In this document: in pieces, positions 47,577-59,500 of the stretch
Position numbering within the stretch: position 1 is the stretch's first letter
Layout: each line of letters begins with the position of its first letter
NCBI GenBank assembly: GCA_963931865.1
Contig: OZ007506.1
Span: 6,465,393-6,529,392 of the forward strand
DNA length: 64,000 nucleotides
Source of the DNA: Axinella damicornis
Lineage: Eukaryota > Porifera > Demospongiae > Axinellida > Axinellidae
Direction of reading: 5' to 3'
The notes under the pieces: generated by a model
Seen by the model: only the letters and a program-made list of their open reading frames with translations
What the model was told of the DNA's origin: nothing
Databases searched by the model: none
Program-made: the position numbers and the translations under genes

Positions 47577-50500
47577 ACTTGGTGTACTGTACTAATCCTG
47601 CCAAGGCTACCTCTTTCTCCTCTCCCTCATGCTACACTTCCTGCCAGTGCATCGTCTTTCTCCTCCTGCTCCTCTACTCTTCCTCTCCCTTCTGCTACTA
47701 TTCCTGCCAAGGCTACCTCTTTCTCCTCCTACTCTCTCCTTTCTTCTGCTCGCACATGTTGATAGAACCCGTTATTGGAGCATGAGGATGTGTAATCGCA
47801 TTCCTCTTGTTTCAGTTACTTTTCCGAAAAGTGAAGTTTGACTAGTCATCCCTATTTTGGATTGTCGGACATGGAGTTATACTCATAGAAAGACTCCCAC
47901 AGGGCTGTGCATGCATGCAACCAGCTAGGGACTGAGGATGTGTAATGGCATTTCTCAGGTGTAGAATTAGAACAGGCTATTCAAATTCCCTCTCTGCTCT
48001 TCTCTCTCACTACTAGTATGCCAAGTACAGCCCCACCCACATGAGCGAGGGAAAGGGCTCGCTGCAGTTCCGATTGGTCAACATGAGGGCTGATGTCATC
48101 ATAGGATTCCTGAGGGGAGGTCAGTGTGAAAATTATCCTGATAGCGCATGTTCCACCTAGAATGGCTTGTCATGCAATGTTGCTATGGTGATGCTGATTT
48201 TACTAGCTTTCACACGGAATCCTTGCACCACTGAGGCCTTGGAACCGCAGGGGGCATTGAACTCAGAACCTTCCTTATAAGGAAGTTACTGAGCTCTGAG
48301 GTCCCTAATTTGCAAGGATTCTGCATTGAACTCTGAACCTTTCATATAAGGAAGTTACTGAGCTCTGGGGTCCCTAATTTGCAAGGATTCTGCATTGAAC
48401 TCTGAACCTTTCATATAAGGAAGTTACTGAGCTCTGGGGTCCCTAATTTGTAAGGATTCTGCATTGAACTCTGAACCTTCCATATAAGGAAGTTACTGAG
48501 CTCTGGGGTCCCTAATTTGTAAGGATTCTGCATTGAACTCTGAACCTTCCATATAAGGAAGTTACTGAGCTCTGGGGTCCCTAATTTGTAAGGATTCTGC
48601 ATTGAACTCTGAACCTTCCATATAAGGAACTTACTGAGCTCTGAGGTCCCTAATTTTGCAAGGATTCCGCATCATAACAAGTAGCTTCACTCACTCGGCT
48701 ACTGCCCCCTCATTTGCCTACGTGAGCAATCCAGTGCACGCCGGCAGCTTTCTGTTCTGTACAGAGCTGGTGCTCCCCGACTGCATCTGCTTCAGTCGCA
48801 TGCTGCTCCATGATCCAACCAATTGTGAAGCGAAGGTTTCCTGGAGGAATTACAGGCACAACTCCCGCTCATCCCATTGATCTTTCAAAGACTCTAACCA
48901 CTTTGTAAAGTCAGCTGAATCTCTAACATGCACCAAACCTTCAGAATGTATACCATCACTGGTCTTGCGGACCATGTCAGCCACATCTGAAGGTACGCAC
49001 AGACCCACCAAAATTGCTGTATTCTGCTAGACCGTGCAACGCTGTGATAAATGTATCAGCTGGTTCTCCCTCTTCCTGGCTCATTTGGTTGAATCTGGCT
49101 CTGTCTTAAGTGACATTTCTCTTTTTCACAAAGTGACAAGTTGTACATCTTCGCATCAGCCTCCCGAGAGGTGAAATGCCCATGAAATATCATTGGCCTC
49201 GTCGCCCATTGCATATACCAGTGTGTTTACTTACGTCTCATCATCTTTCTCCGTTAGCCTGGGTGCGTGTTGATCCGCATGCCCATTTTGGCCACTCGTC
49301 TGAAGTTGAAGTTCTCTTGTGACATAACTTGGAACGCCATGGCCACGTGCGGGGGTTGTACCGCTCAAGTCCCCTATGCAATCACCTTGTTGATTCTCCT
49401 TCGAGTTCAGAGTGTTCATACGGTAGTACTGGCACCACTAGCTGCCACCAGTAGCGTTAGGGATTAGCGCGGATGCAAAGGAATTTCAGCTCAGAGCTTG
49501 TAGGCAATAATCCACTCGTGAACTCTAATCAAGCATGTGGTCTCTACGAAGATTACAGTAAGTATACGTACGTACATGCACAATATACAGATTCAATGCA
49601 AAAGACAACGTTACTATATACAGCGACAGTCCTATCTGTATTTTGACCTCTCCGGAAAATAAGGTAGCATTCCGGTCTGGAATGGTCCATTCCGTCCGTT
49701 CCATTCTGGGAAATAAGGAGGGTCTGGTAGTGACGGAAGCAACATAAATGAACTGCGTTTGGGAATTGAGTTCCAAAATCTTGTACAGCTCTTCCTCCCC
49801 ATCTGGCTGAGTTTTCTGTAATGGGAGTTGATCCTTCCTTCAGCTTTGGTGATTCAATACTTCGCTGGCCCATTGTATACCACAATCTACTTTCGGAACA
49901 TTGAGCCGAGGTACACTCTCCTGTTATGTTGGGACCAATCCCTGTTCACCAACAGAGGAAGCTCTTCTTATATAATTTACACTTATCAGCCTTCGACCAG
50001 CTCTGAGGAACATACTCACTTTTGGGACGGTTGTGGTGGTCTCATCCCGCGTCGCCATTGTTTGCAAGAAATCGATTCCCATTTCTGTGATTCTTGTCCC
50101 CTGATAATTTTGGACCAATCAGTAGTGGGTCAAGACCTGATGAAGGAGAAGGATGAGACTATACAAATCATCCCTAGAAAGTTCTCTGTTTAGAGTGCTC
50201 ACCACATTCCCCCCTAGACCCACTTCTGTGGTGTTCCCTTCTTTCCCCGTGTAGCATTGAAATTGGCACACGTAACCATTTGAGCTGTCTGCCCTAACCC
50301 AAACCTTAAACCCTCTCTTTGTCGGTTTCTTTGGCATATATTGCTTCATTTAACACCTGCCTTTGAAACCTACCATGGCCTCATCAATTGATTGATGTTT
50401 TGAGCCGTTATAATTCTGTTGACATTCTGTGATTCTTGTCCCCTGATAATTTTGGACCAATCAGTAGTGGGATAAAGGAGAAGGGTGAGAATATACAAAG

Positions 50501-53500
50501 CATCCCTCGGAAGAGACGCTACCCAATCAGCAGTAAACTCTTCTCTTGAATCACGGCATCAGGATCACTCTTCAGGGCCTCATCAGTATCGAAATCAGTG
50601 TCAGAGGAATCTATTGGGACTTGAAGGCAAACTGTCTACAGGTTGAACCTGGAGTGACATCAGAGGTGCTAGGACGTATAGGATGTTCAGATACCTCGTG
50701 GTCTTGGCCAGTAGGTGACGTAGGACAGGCTTTTACCTTCTTCCTCGACTCTTCTCGCATCTTGTTGAGATGTTGAGCTCTTTTTCCATGTCTAGGCATC
50801 CTTGTTCAAGATCACAAAAACAACTGCAAAAGATCGAGAAACTCCAGCAAAACATGCCTCAATGTAGTCTCAGCCCCAGACCCAAACCCACCCCAGCACG
50901 GATCGTATCTAGTATTACTAGATGTGATCCGCGCTGGGGTTGGTTTGGGTCTGGGACCGAGACTAGCCTCAATGAGACCTGGTCCCTTGAAAAGTGATCC
51001 AGCACTATGTGTATTGACTAGGCCACCAGCATTATTCGTCACCTTGGTCATAACAGATGTATTCCAGCATGCCTTCTGCTGTACTCTTTAGGGTACGTGT
51101 GTATGGCTGCTGTCCCTTGCTATTACCATGTGGTCTAGGCTGAATAGGGTGGGACTCTCAACCAAACCCACAGCACACCAGGCAAAACTTACGGTGGGCT
51201 TCATTGGAATCTGCATGAAAGACTTGGTATACTAGGCGAATGCACGACATTGTGGGGCGAGCGTGAGCAAGAGTACATACAGAGAACGTGTAGTTGGTGG
51301 ACGCATCATGCAACTGACATTCGCGCGTCCAAGAACATGATACGCAGCGAAGATACAATGGCATTAGGGCTAGGGCATGTTGCATGTTTCTTCTGGGACC
51401 ATACTCCCTTGCAGAAATGATGACATCGCTCACAGCATCCTCGTCAGCTTGCCATGATCGGGATCCATTACCGCTATAGCGCTAATAAGCGTATACTCAT
51501 AATAAGCGCATACTTTCTTGCTGCTGCATGCGATAAGCGCATGCGCCTATTAACCAGTCTCTACAGTATAATATGTGTAATACATGTTTATAGCAGTAAA
51601 TGAGATTAATAGAAGTACTGGTGCTGCTGCTGGTATGGTAGACTACATGCACTAACACCTTCGAACACTGGTGATGACATTGTTGTCATATGTTAGAGAG
51701 AACGGGGATGCCGAAAGAAGTCCCTCAGCAGTGACTTCTTCTTCTTGGGCAATGTCGATAACATTGCTGCCAAACGCATTGAGGGTGATGTACTTATCTC
51801 CATCCGCTACAATGATTTTAGCACTCAGTTGCTTTTTGCATCTGTCGATTCGCTGGAGCATTTCACATTTAGAGCAGCATCCAAATGTGTCGCTTGTGGG
51901 CGATTCCTTGTTCTTACACGCTAGACATGCAGAATAAGTCTCTAGTCTCTGAACCCTGGTCATTTGCTCATAGGTAGTCTCAATAACGCCTGGTAAGTAT
52001 TATTCATGAAACCCATACTCAATTCTGAAGCACCACTCTAGTGTTATAAATAGCACTGCGTGTGTATACATAGTCACTACATCAACAAATCTTCCGAATA
52101 CCTACTAATACCTTCTAATACCTTCGGTCGGATTTGTCCACTTGCTCTCTTCTTTGCTTCGCTATTTCAAGTCTAACTTTCTCTCTTTCCCTCTCTTCAA
52201 TACGAACAACACCAACGTAGAAAGCATCAATGAACTTCTGGATGCGATGATGGAAGAACCAGTCAGCAATGGCGGGGTTGTCCTGGAGGGCCTTGATGCG
52301 GCTGGAGCTGGAGTCGGGGTCGTCCGGGCAGATGAGGCGTGCAAGCTCTGGCCATTGGAGATCTGCTGCGCTGTGAGTAAAGAAGATGGTCGGCAGACCA
52401 AGTGTGTCGACCATAGCAATGAGGCAGCTGCGCTGCCTGAACCAGTAGTGTCTTGTTCCACGCAGACTGGAAGCGTAGTGCAGCACTCAGTTGGAGGAGA
52501 TTTCCCCTTCACGTCCGACCATGTCTCGAAGCTCCTCGACTGAAAGCTAGGCATCATGCGGGTGCTGGCGAGTGTAGATGCGACCTGCCTGTAGTGCCCG
52601 CGAGCGCATCTCTGTGTTGAGAGCAAAGTAGCGAAAACGAGGGTGCCTGGCAAATCGACCATCCTTGTATAAGAGGAGGTGCTTGAAGTAGTTGCCAACA
52701 GTGACTTGAAGTGGTTGTGGAGCTATAAAGTCAGCAGCACCAGTTGGAAACAACGTGGGGAAGGCACACGAGATGTATCCCTCAGTGTTGAACTCGTTGA
52801 CAGGAGTACCACCGCTGGGAGGCCATGACACTGTAGGAGTCGCTGGCTGCTGGTGAGACTGTCGCTCTTGCACGGACTGCCGGACAGTCTCTTGCTCAGT
52901 CATCCGCTGGGCGGTGATTGGAACAACAGAACCTGATAGGTGGGCATTGTATGGATCTTCCTCATCCTGTGCAGATGGCAGTTCTGTGTCGTCACTGGTT
53001 GTGTTGAGCGTCACCGAGTGCTGGCCAGTCAGGTTCCCATCTTCTGGCAGCAGAGCAAGGGCGTCGGGGTTGAGATGAACACCACGGTAATACTTGTTGT
53101 TAGCAAGGAGCCACTGAAGTGCACAAAGCACTACAGCCCTCCTAACATGAAAGTCACGGTGGGAGTTGGCAGCACCTTATTTCCTGATGACGATGATGTC
53201 GAGCTCTCTGGGTAGACAAGGCAAGGAGTTGGCGAAGCGGGCTACATCTTGTGGAAGATTAACGACATGCCCACTGTAGGCATACTGTCCATGTGGTAGC
53301 CGAGACAACGACATGATGGAACAGACGATGCAAGTTCATCCTTCAAACACTGGGCAGACTTGACTAGCTCCTGCAGGGAGTCAATGCTAGATGAGAGACC
53401 AACAATCGTCCCATTATCGGTGGCATTTCTATTATCAAAGTGCAGCTCTCTTATCATATCAGACACCCCCCTCACAGCAACTGTGTTACATTCAACCTGC

Positions 53501-56500
53501 TTTGCAACTGGATCAAGACCCAGTGTTGGCAATGTCAACAGATCAGCAGCCTCACAGTAGATAGGTGGAAGACACCCATCAAGATCAAGCTTGTCAAAAG
53601 CAACTGTCAGATCACCCAGAATAGTATTGAACAACTGCACCGGGTCAGCGAAGCGACGTGTATGGTAAGTGAAACCAAGTCTAGCTAGATCAGCATGACA
53701 GAAGGCCCACAAACTCTTCAGGGCCTTATCGACAGCAGAAGCATCAACCTCAGCAGAGAGAGTGCTAGAGAGATTAGCCGAGTCGCCTCTGAGTCTGTAT
53801 GCCCTAACAAAAGCCAAAACTGGGTTTATTAAGGAGCTGGAGCTGTTAGCACCATGTGATGAAACAGCTCATGTAGCAAGAGACAGACTGCGAGTCTTAT
53901 CTATCCCAAGGGCAGGCAACACCGTCAACAAGGATTTACCTTTGTCCTGAATGGGTTTTTCCAATTCTTCGCTTTAGTTTTGCCACCCTTCTGTTCAAAT
54001 TCACCAGGTGAGTCATTGTGAACAATACATTTCACTGAGCCAAGCTGACCGCCAGTGCAATCTTTTAGCATATCAAAGTACAGCTTGCCTTCCAGTACCC
54101 CACAAGTAACCTCAACATAATCACCACCAGCATCAGACAGCACAGGAACAGACCTGGACGTAGAAGGGCCCTCAGACTTCACATATTGTAATACTTATGC
54201 AATGACAATCTCTCCTGTTGAGCTGCTCTCATTCTCTCCAGCCTGGCGTCTCTCTCTTCAGCGGTCTCAACTGCCAATCTCTCCTGATGAACTGCTCTCA
54301 CTCTCTCCAGTCTGGACCCCCTCTCCTCGTGGCTTTGAGCAGCGCGCCTAGCTCTGTCTCTCTCTCGACGCTGTCTCAGCCGTCGTTCCTTTTCTTCCAC
54401 TGTTTCAGCAGCACGGCGGGCCCTTTCTCGTTCCCTCCTACGTCGAAGTTTCTTTTCTTTGTTCCGGACGCTCGTTGTAGACTCCATCACGATTTTACAC
54501 AAGTAGTCCTTGTACACACAAACAAGTGGCAAAAAGTAGTCAATGTGGCTTGTACATTGCAAAAATTTGCATGCAACGTGGCGTGCACGTGAAACGCAAA
54601 ATAAGAGCCGCAGAGATTTACGGCACGATGTACGATCGATATATATCTATATAATATTATATATAAATGTATAGAAAATTTGCAGCAAACTCGTCTATGT
54701 GGGGCTCGCTCACACTCGCCCCAACCAATACGAACAAACACCACACTGTCCATATTCCACCTACAACACACCCCTTGCAACAGTGGTGGATGGCCTTGGT
54801 TTGCTAATTATGTGTGGTGTCCATCCCTCACATACAAACCTGTATACAGCATGTCTGGAAATTGTAAAAAATATGTTCGTGCTTGTCTAAATCACAAAAA
54901 TTTTACACGAAATAATTTTTACATGATTGAATTGGTCATGATGTTTCACGCGATGCTAGCTGATCGTTTCACGAGATGGCTCTTCTTAGATACTGTGGTA
55001 TTTGGCGAAACCAAGAGTGGCGAAACTGATTATTCAACTAACTCAAGATACAACATGTGCACATGTGCAGCATGCAACTTATAGTTCATAGTTCATGCCA
55101 TGCTATCGGAGTATCAGTTAAATTATCGGTGCAATGCTAATAAGACATGTTGTATCCACCAATCCTTATTCAGATACGTCTACGTAAGGATTGGTGGATT
55201 ATCCAAAAGCGTTTTGCCAACTCTGACTGGATTTAGTCTACCCATGCACTGCCTATTCTTATCTTGTTCTTTGCGGTTCTATAGAAATTTACACTATTTT
55301 GAGATTTTTTCCTATAATTAAGGGGAAAAATAGTGTCCCCCCCACACTAAATGTTCCCTTCATACTAAGGGGAAAAATAGTGTCCCCCCACACTAACGTT
55401 TTGGGCACAGTTCCCTTACTACTAAGGGGAAAAATAGTGTCCCCCTACACTAAATTCTCCCTTTATACTAAGGGAAAAAACAGTGTACCCCACACTAAAT
55501 TCTCCCTATACATGAAGGGGAAAAATAGTGTCCCCCTACACTAAATTCTCCCTTCATACTAAGGGAAAAAATAGTGTCCCCCCACACTAAATTCTCCCTA
55601 TATATGAAGGGGAAAAATAGTGTCCCCCTGCACTAAATTCTCCCTTTATACTAAGGGAAAAAATAGTGTCCCCCCACACTAAATTATTCATTGGGTATCT
55701 ATTAGATCATGACATTGTTAAAGTGCATGCAGCTTATAGTCTGGGCCAGACATCCTTTCAGTTTTGAAGTACGATCATGTATAGTAATGAGCAGACTTTC
55801 ATCATAAGTGTTTGCATATACTACAGTCATGTCCATGTCTATTTGCAGTGTTCGCAGACCCATGGCTCTCTTTTCCTCGAAAAAAAATAAACTGTTTTGG
55901 GAGTGTTGGTGCAGGTATTGTGGTACCATTAACCACATTTGATGCACCTAGCCATGTTCGCTGACCGTCCTTCTGGGCCACTGGGCCACTGTCGCCACTG
56001 CATGAAGGCCGCAATCACTGCCATTGATCCGAACGTCAACATCCATGACCTCAAACATAATCTCCACTTCCTTGTAATGCATAATAGCAGCTACATCAAT
56101 GTGTGTCATTTTGCCTACTCAACAAATTAAGCATGTATGGCTACCTATCTGTACCAAGAGAAAACTTTATCAGAGGACCTTTGGGAGAAGAGCTGAGCCT
56201 GGACTTCTCCCCAGTTGTGGTGCTTTCAGATTTTGAGCTTTCAGGTGTATCTGCTCATACTAACCTGTAAATATAATACTTTTTTGAGTAGGTGAAATGA
56301 CACACATTGATGTTAATTTAGTAGGCAAAATGGGAGTACCGTATAGCGCTTAAATTTCGCGGGTCTAAATTTTCGCGAATTTCGCGAATTACAGGTCATT
56401 CGCGAAATTATTTCAACGAAAATTTTGACAAGTGGTGTGCGCCTACAGCTACGCGGACAGTATTCCAGCTAGCTTGATGGCTCTGTTTGTGTACTTCAAC

Positions 56501-59500
56501 AGTGAGGATGGACAGTAGTCGAAGTGTAAGCTTCCGGATCCACATGGAGAGTTCTCCCAAGAGGTACCATCTGACATGTGAAGCTGCCAGCTCGATCCGG
56601 CGAAGGTTAAGGGAACGCCCGTATCTGAAAACGAACTCTGAGAGCGTCGAGGTGGGGAAGAGAGTGTCGCAGAATACAACGCACTGACGAAGTGGTCTGT
56701 GGTATCTATGTAGTTGAGTTCAGCGTGCACGGAAGTCTTCAAGTGCAGTATCAGGTACGGTGACCAGAGTACACCACGCCCATTGTGTGGGCGTGGCATT
56801 TTACCGATAATTCGCGAAATTTTTTCAACGAAATGTTCTCAAAGAGCAATTCACGAAAATTTAGACCCGCGAAATATAAGCGCCATACGGTAGGCAAAAT
56901 GAGAGTAGGCGAAATGAGCCCAATTCTTCTTGACATTATAATAACTGGTTTTTCAACAACTAATTAAGGAAGTGTTAAAGTATTTTTGTTCAGGTTTGTT
57001 GGGTGTTAAATTTTTGCTCAGGTACTAAGTATAGAACAAGTACTATACTTAGTACATAGGGAGAATATAGTGTGGGGGACACTATTTTTCCCCTTCATAT
57101 ATAGGGAGAATTTAGTGTGGGGGGACACTATTTTTTCCCTTAGTATAAAGGGAGAATTTAGTGTAGGGGGACACTATTTTTCCCCTTAGTAGTGAGGGAA
57201 CTGTGCCCAAAAGGTTAGTGTGGGGGGACACTATTTTTCCCCTTAGTATAAAGGGAACATTTAGTGTGGGGGGGACACTATTTTTCCCCTTAGTTATAGG
57301 GAAAAAAATCTAAACAGTGTAAACTTATATCTTTCCGTTCTTTGCAGGTCTTGGCCATCCAGTTCTTGCGGCCGTGAGTGACATTGTGCAGTTCAAGTAT
57401 CCAAATGAGCCACTGCAAGGTCACCTGGCCTTGACGGAGGACCCCACTGTCATGATGTAAGGATGTAGTTGTGTACTAGTGCATGCGTAGAATACACAGG
57501 AAGGCCTTGCAGGAGCTGCTAGATGCTGGGAGTGCTGTGCATACGTCTCCTTCTGGCAGGCCACCCTTCCCTGCCTGTCAGCGTGCTGTCTATGCGCTGT
57601 CTGCCATTTAGTGGCATTCTCTGTACACGCATTCCTCTTAGTCGCCTGGCATGGTCTCCTTCAAGGTCTTCCTCTGTATCCACAAGTACAGTGACAAACT
57701 TTTTTTCTGTCTTGTTGATCATTTTTCTGTCTTCTTGATCATGTGATCTTATTTGTTACATGTACCTCCTGCTCAGAATTCCAGTCACATGTGTATTAGA
57801 CTTGTACTCAGATACAGTACAGTATAGAATCACTGTTAATCTCTAGTATGGTTCATCTTAACAATCGTGACATATTTGAAGTCAGCACATTTACTGAATC
57901 AGTTGTCGATGTGCACTGTACACCATTTGGTTGGTAGTGATCTGAGCAATCAAATTGATCTCTGATACTTAATTTCTGTGATTGACATGAGCGACATCTC
58001 CAAACCTTTCTCCAGCTTGCAGTGGGTGTCCCGTGATGCCGGCAAGCCAGTGGTTCTTTGGAGCAGTGACCCCAAGCAACTGACAAACACCAAGGTGGCA
58101 AACAGTAGCACCTACAATTCCAGTGACATGTGTGGTAGTCCGGCCACTGACTTCGGCTACAGAGACCCAGGCATGCTTCACCAAGTCACGATGGATGGGT
58201 ATGTGTATTCATGTCTACTATGTAGCAGGACCCCCGCCCTATGGGCAGTATTTAGCAATGGAGATTGCCCCCCCCTCCCCTCCCGTCCACCATGCCCTGG
58301 TGAGCTGAAGGAGGCAGGGTGGTAGTGAGCCAAATAATACCTCTTGGAGCTGTTCTCAGGCCTCCTCCCAAGGCTTGTTGTACTGTAAGCATCAACAGCT
58401 GGAGCAATGCTTAGAATTGTGACATAATTGCATTTTGGATTCCACCGTTTCAGGTCGTACATTGTATTAGTGCTGTCTAGTCTATTCCTCTTCCTCATTG
58501 CATTCGCCTTGTTGCTCCATCTGAACTCCGTTCCCAATTCCCTGATTCCCTTCTTACTAAGAAATATCGCCGATCCTTGATCGGCATTGGTACTGATTTT
58601 AGTGTTGTCGGAATCGGATTGATTGATCACTAGGCAACCGATAGTCATGTGACACAGCACATAGCAGCGCAGCTACCTGGTTCTGGCGCCCAGGCAGCTA
58701 ACCAGGCTGTTTTTGTATGTAGCGCTAAATGGCTCTTTCAAGAACGAGGAAAGAGTGATTTCACTGATTTGGGCACAATTCGGCACCTGCGATGATGACA
58801 ACTCCAAAGCGATTTTGCGGCGAGAGGATTCTGAGGGGTGGGAACACACCAAAGTCCTTCAACACTGCAAACTTGTGTAGACGTCATCCTGAGGGGGGGA
58901 AAAAAAGAAGTTAGTAGTGACTGAAAATGCCAAGAACGAAAGATAACAAGCCCATTCGTCAATGATGAACGGCTTAGAACTATTGTATTGGTACTGCTGC
59001 ATAACCTTGGAATCGGGATCGGAGGCTTATTTTTGGTATCGGTACAGCCTTACAGTATTTACTTCACCTGTAATTGCATCCCCTCCACTCCCTCTCCAGT
59101 CTCACTCCTGGGGCTCAGTACTACTACATGTTTGGTGACGGCAGTGGTTTGATGAGTGATGTGTATAGTTTCAAGGCTGCCCCTCCAACAGGGCCTGGTG
59201 TCACCGTCAGAGTGGTTGCCTATGGAGGTACGTGTGTGAGTGCATGCATGCCGAATGACTTGCATGACTTTGTGTTGAGTTGTGTGTACGTATGTGTCAC
59301 TGGGACTGTGTAAAACATACTCCTCATCCATTCTCCTTTCATCCATCTTCCCTCCATCCATTGCTTCCGCCTCTCCTTCCCTCCCTCTTCCTCTCCCTCT
59401 CCCTCCCTCCCTCCCCCCTCCATCCTTCTTCCCTCCCTCCTTCCCTCCCTCCCTCCCTCCCTCCCTCCCTCCCTCCCTCCCGCCCTCCCTCCCTCCCTCC

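Noticed and set aside
48253..48666. Regular 69-bp repeats as a CRISPR-like array
   Set aside because: Units are contiguous with no unique spacers, inside an intron of a eukaryotic gene. It is a minisatellite.
48661..48890. Open plus frame as an extra phosphatase exon
   Set aside because: Exons 3 and 4 join in phase and match the family without a gap (FLRG-G-LGHPVL), leaving no room for it.
58540..59050. Possible MITE with atcggtatcgg-type ends in intron 5
   Set aside because: The two ends do not form a convincing inverted repeat and no target duplication was found.
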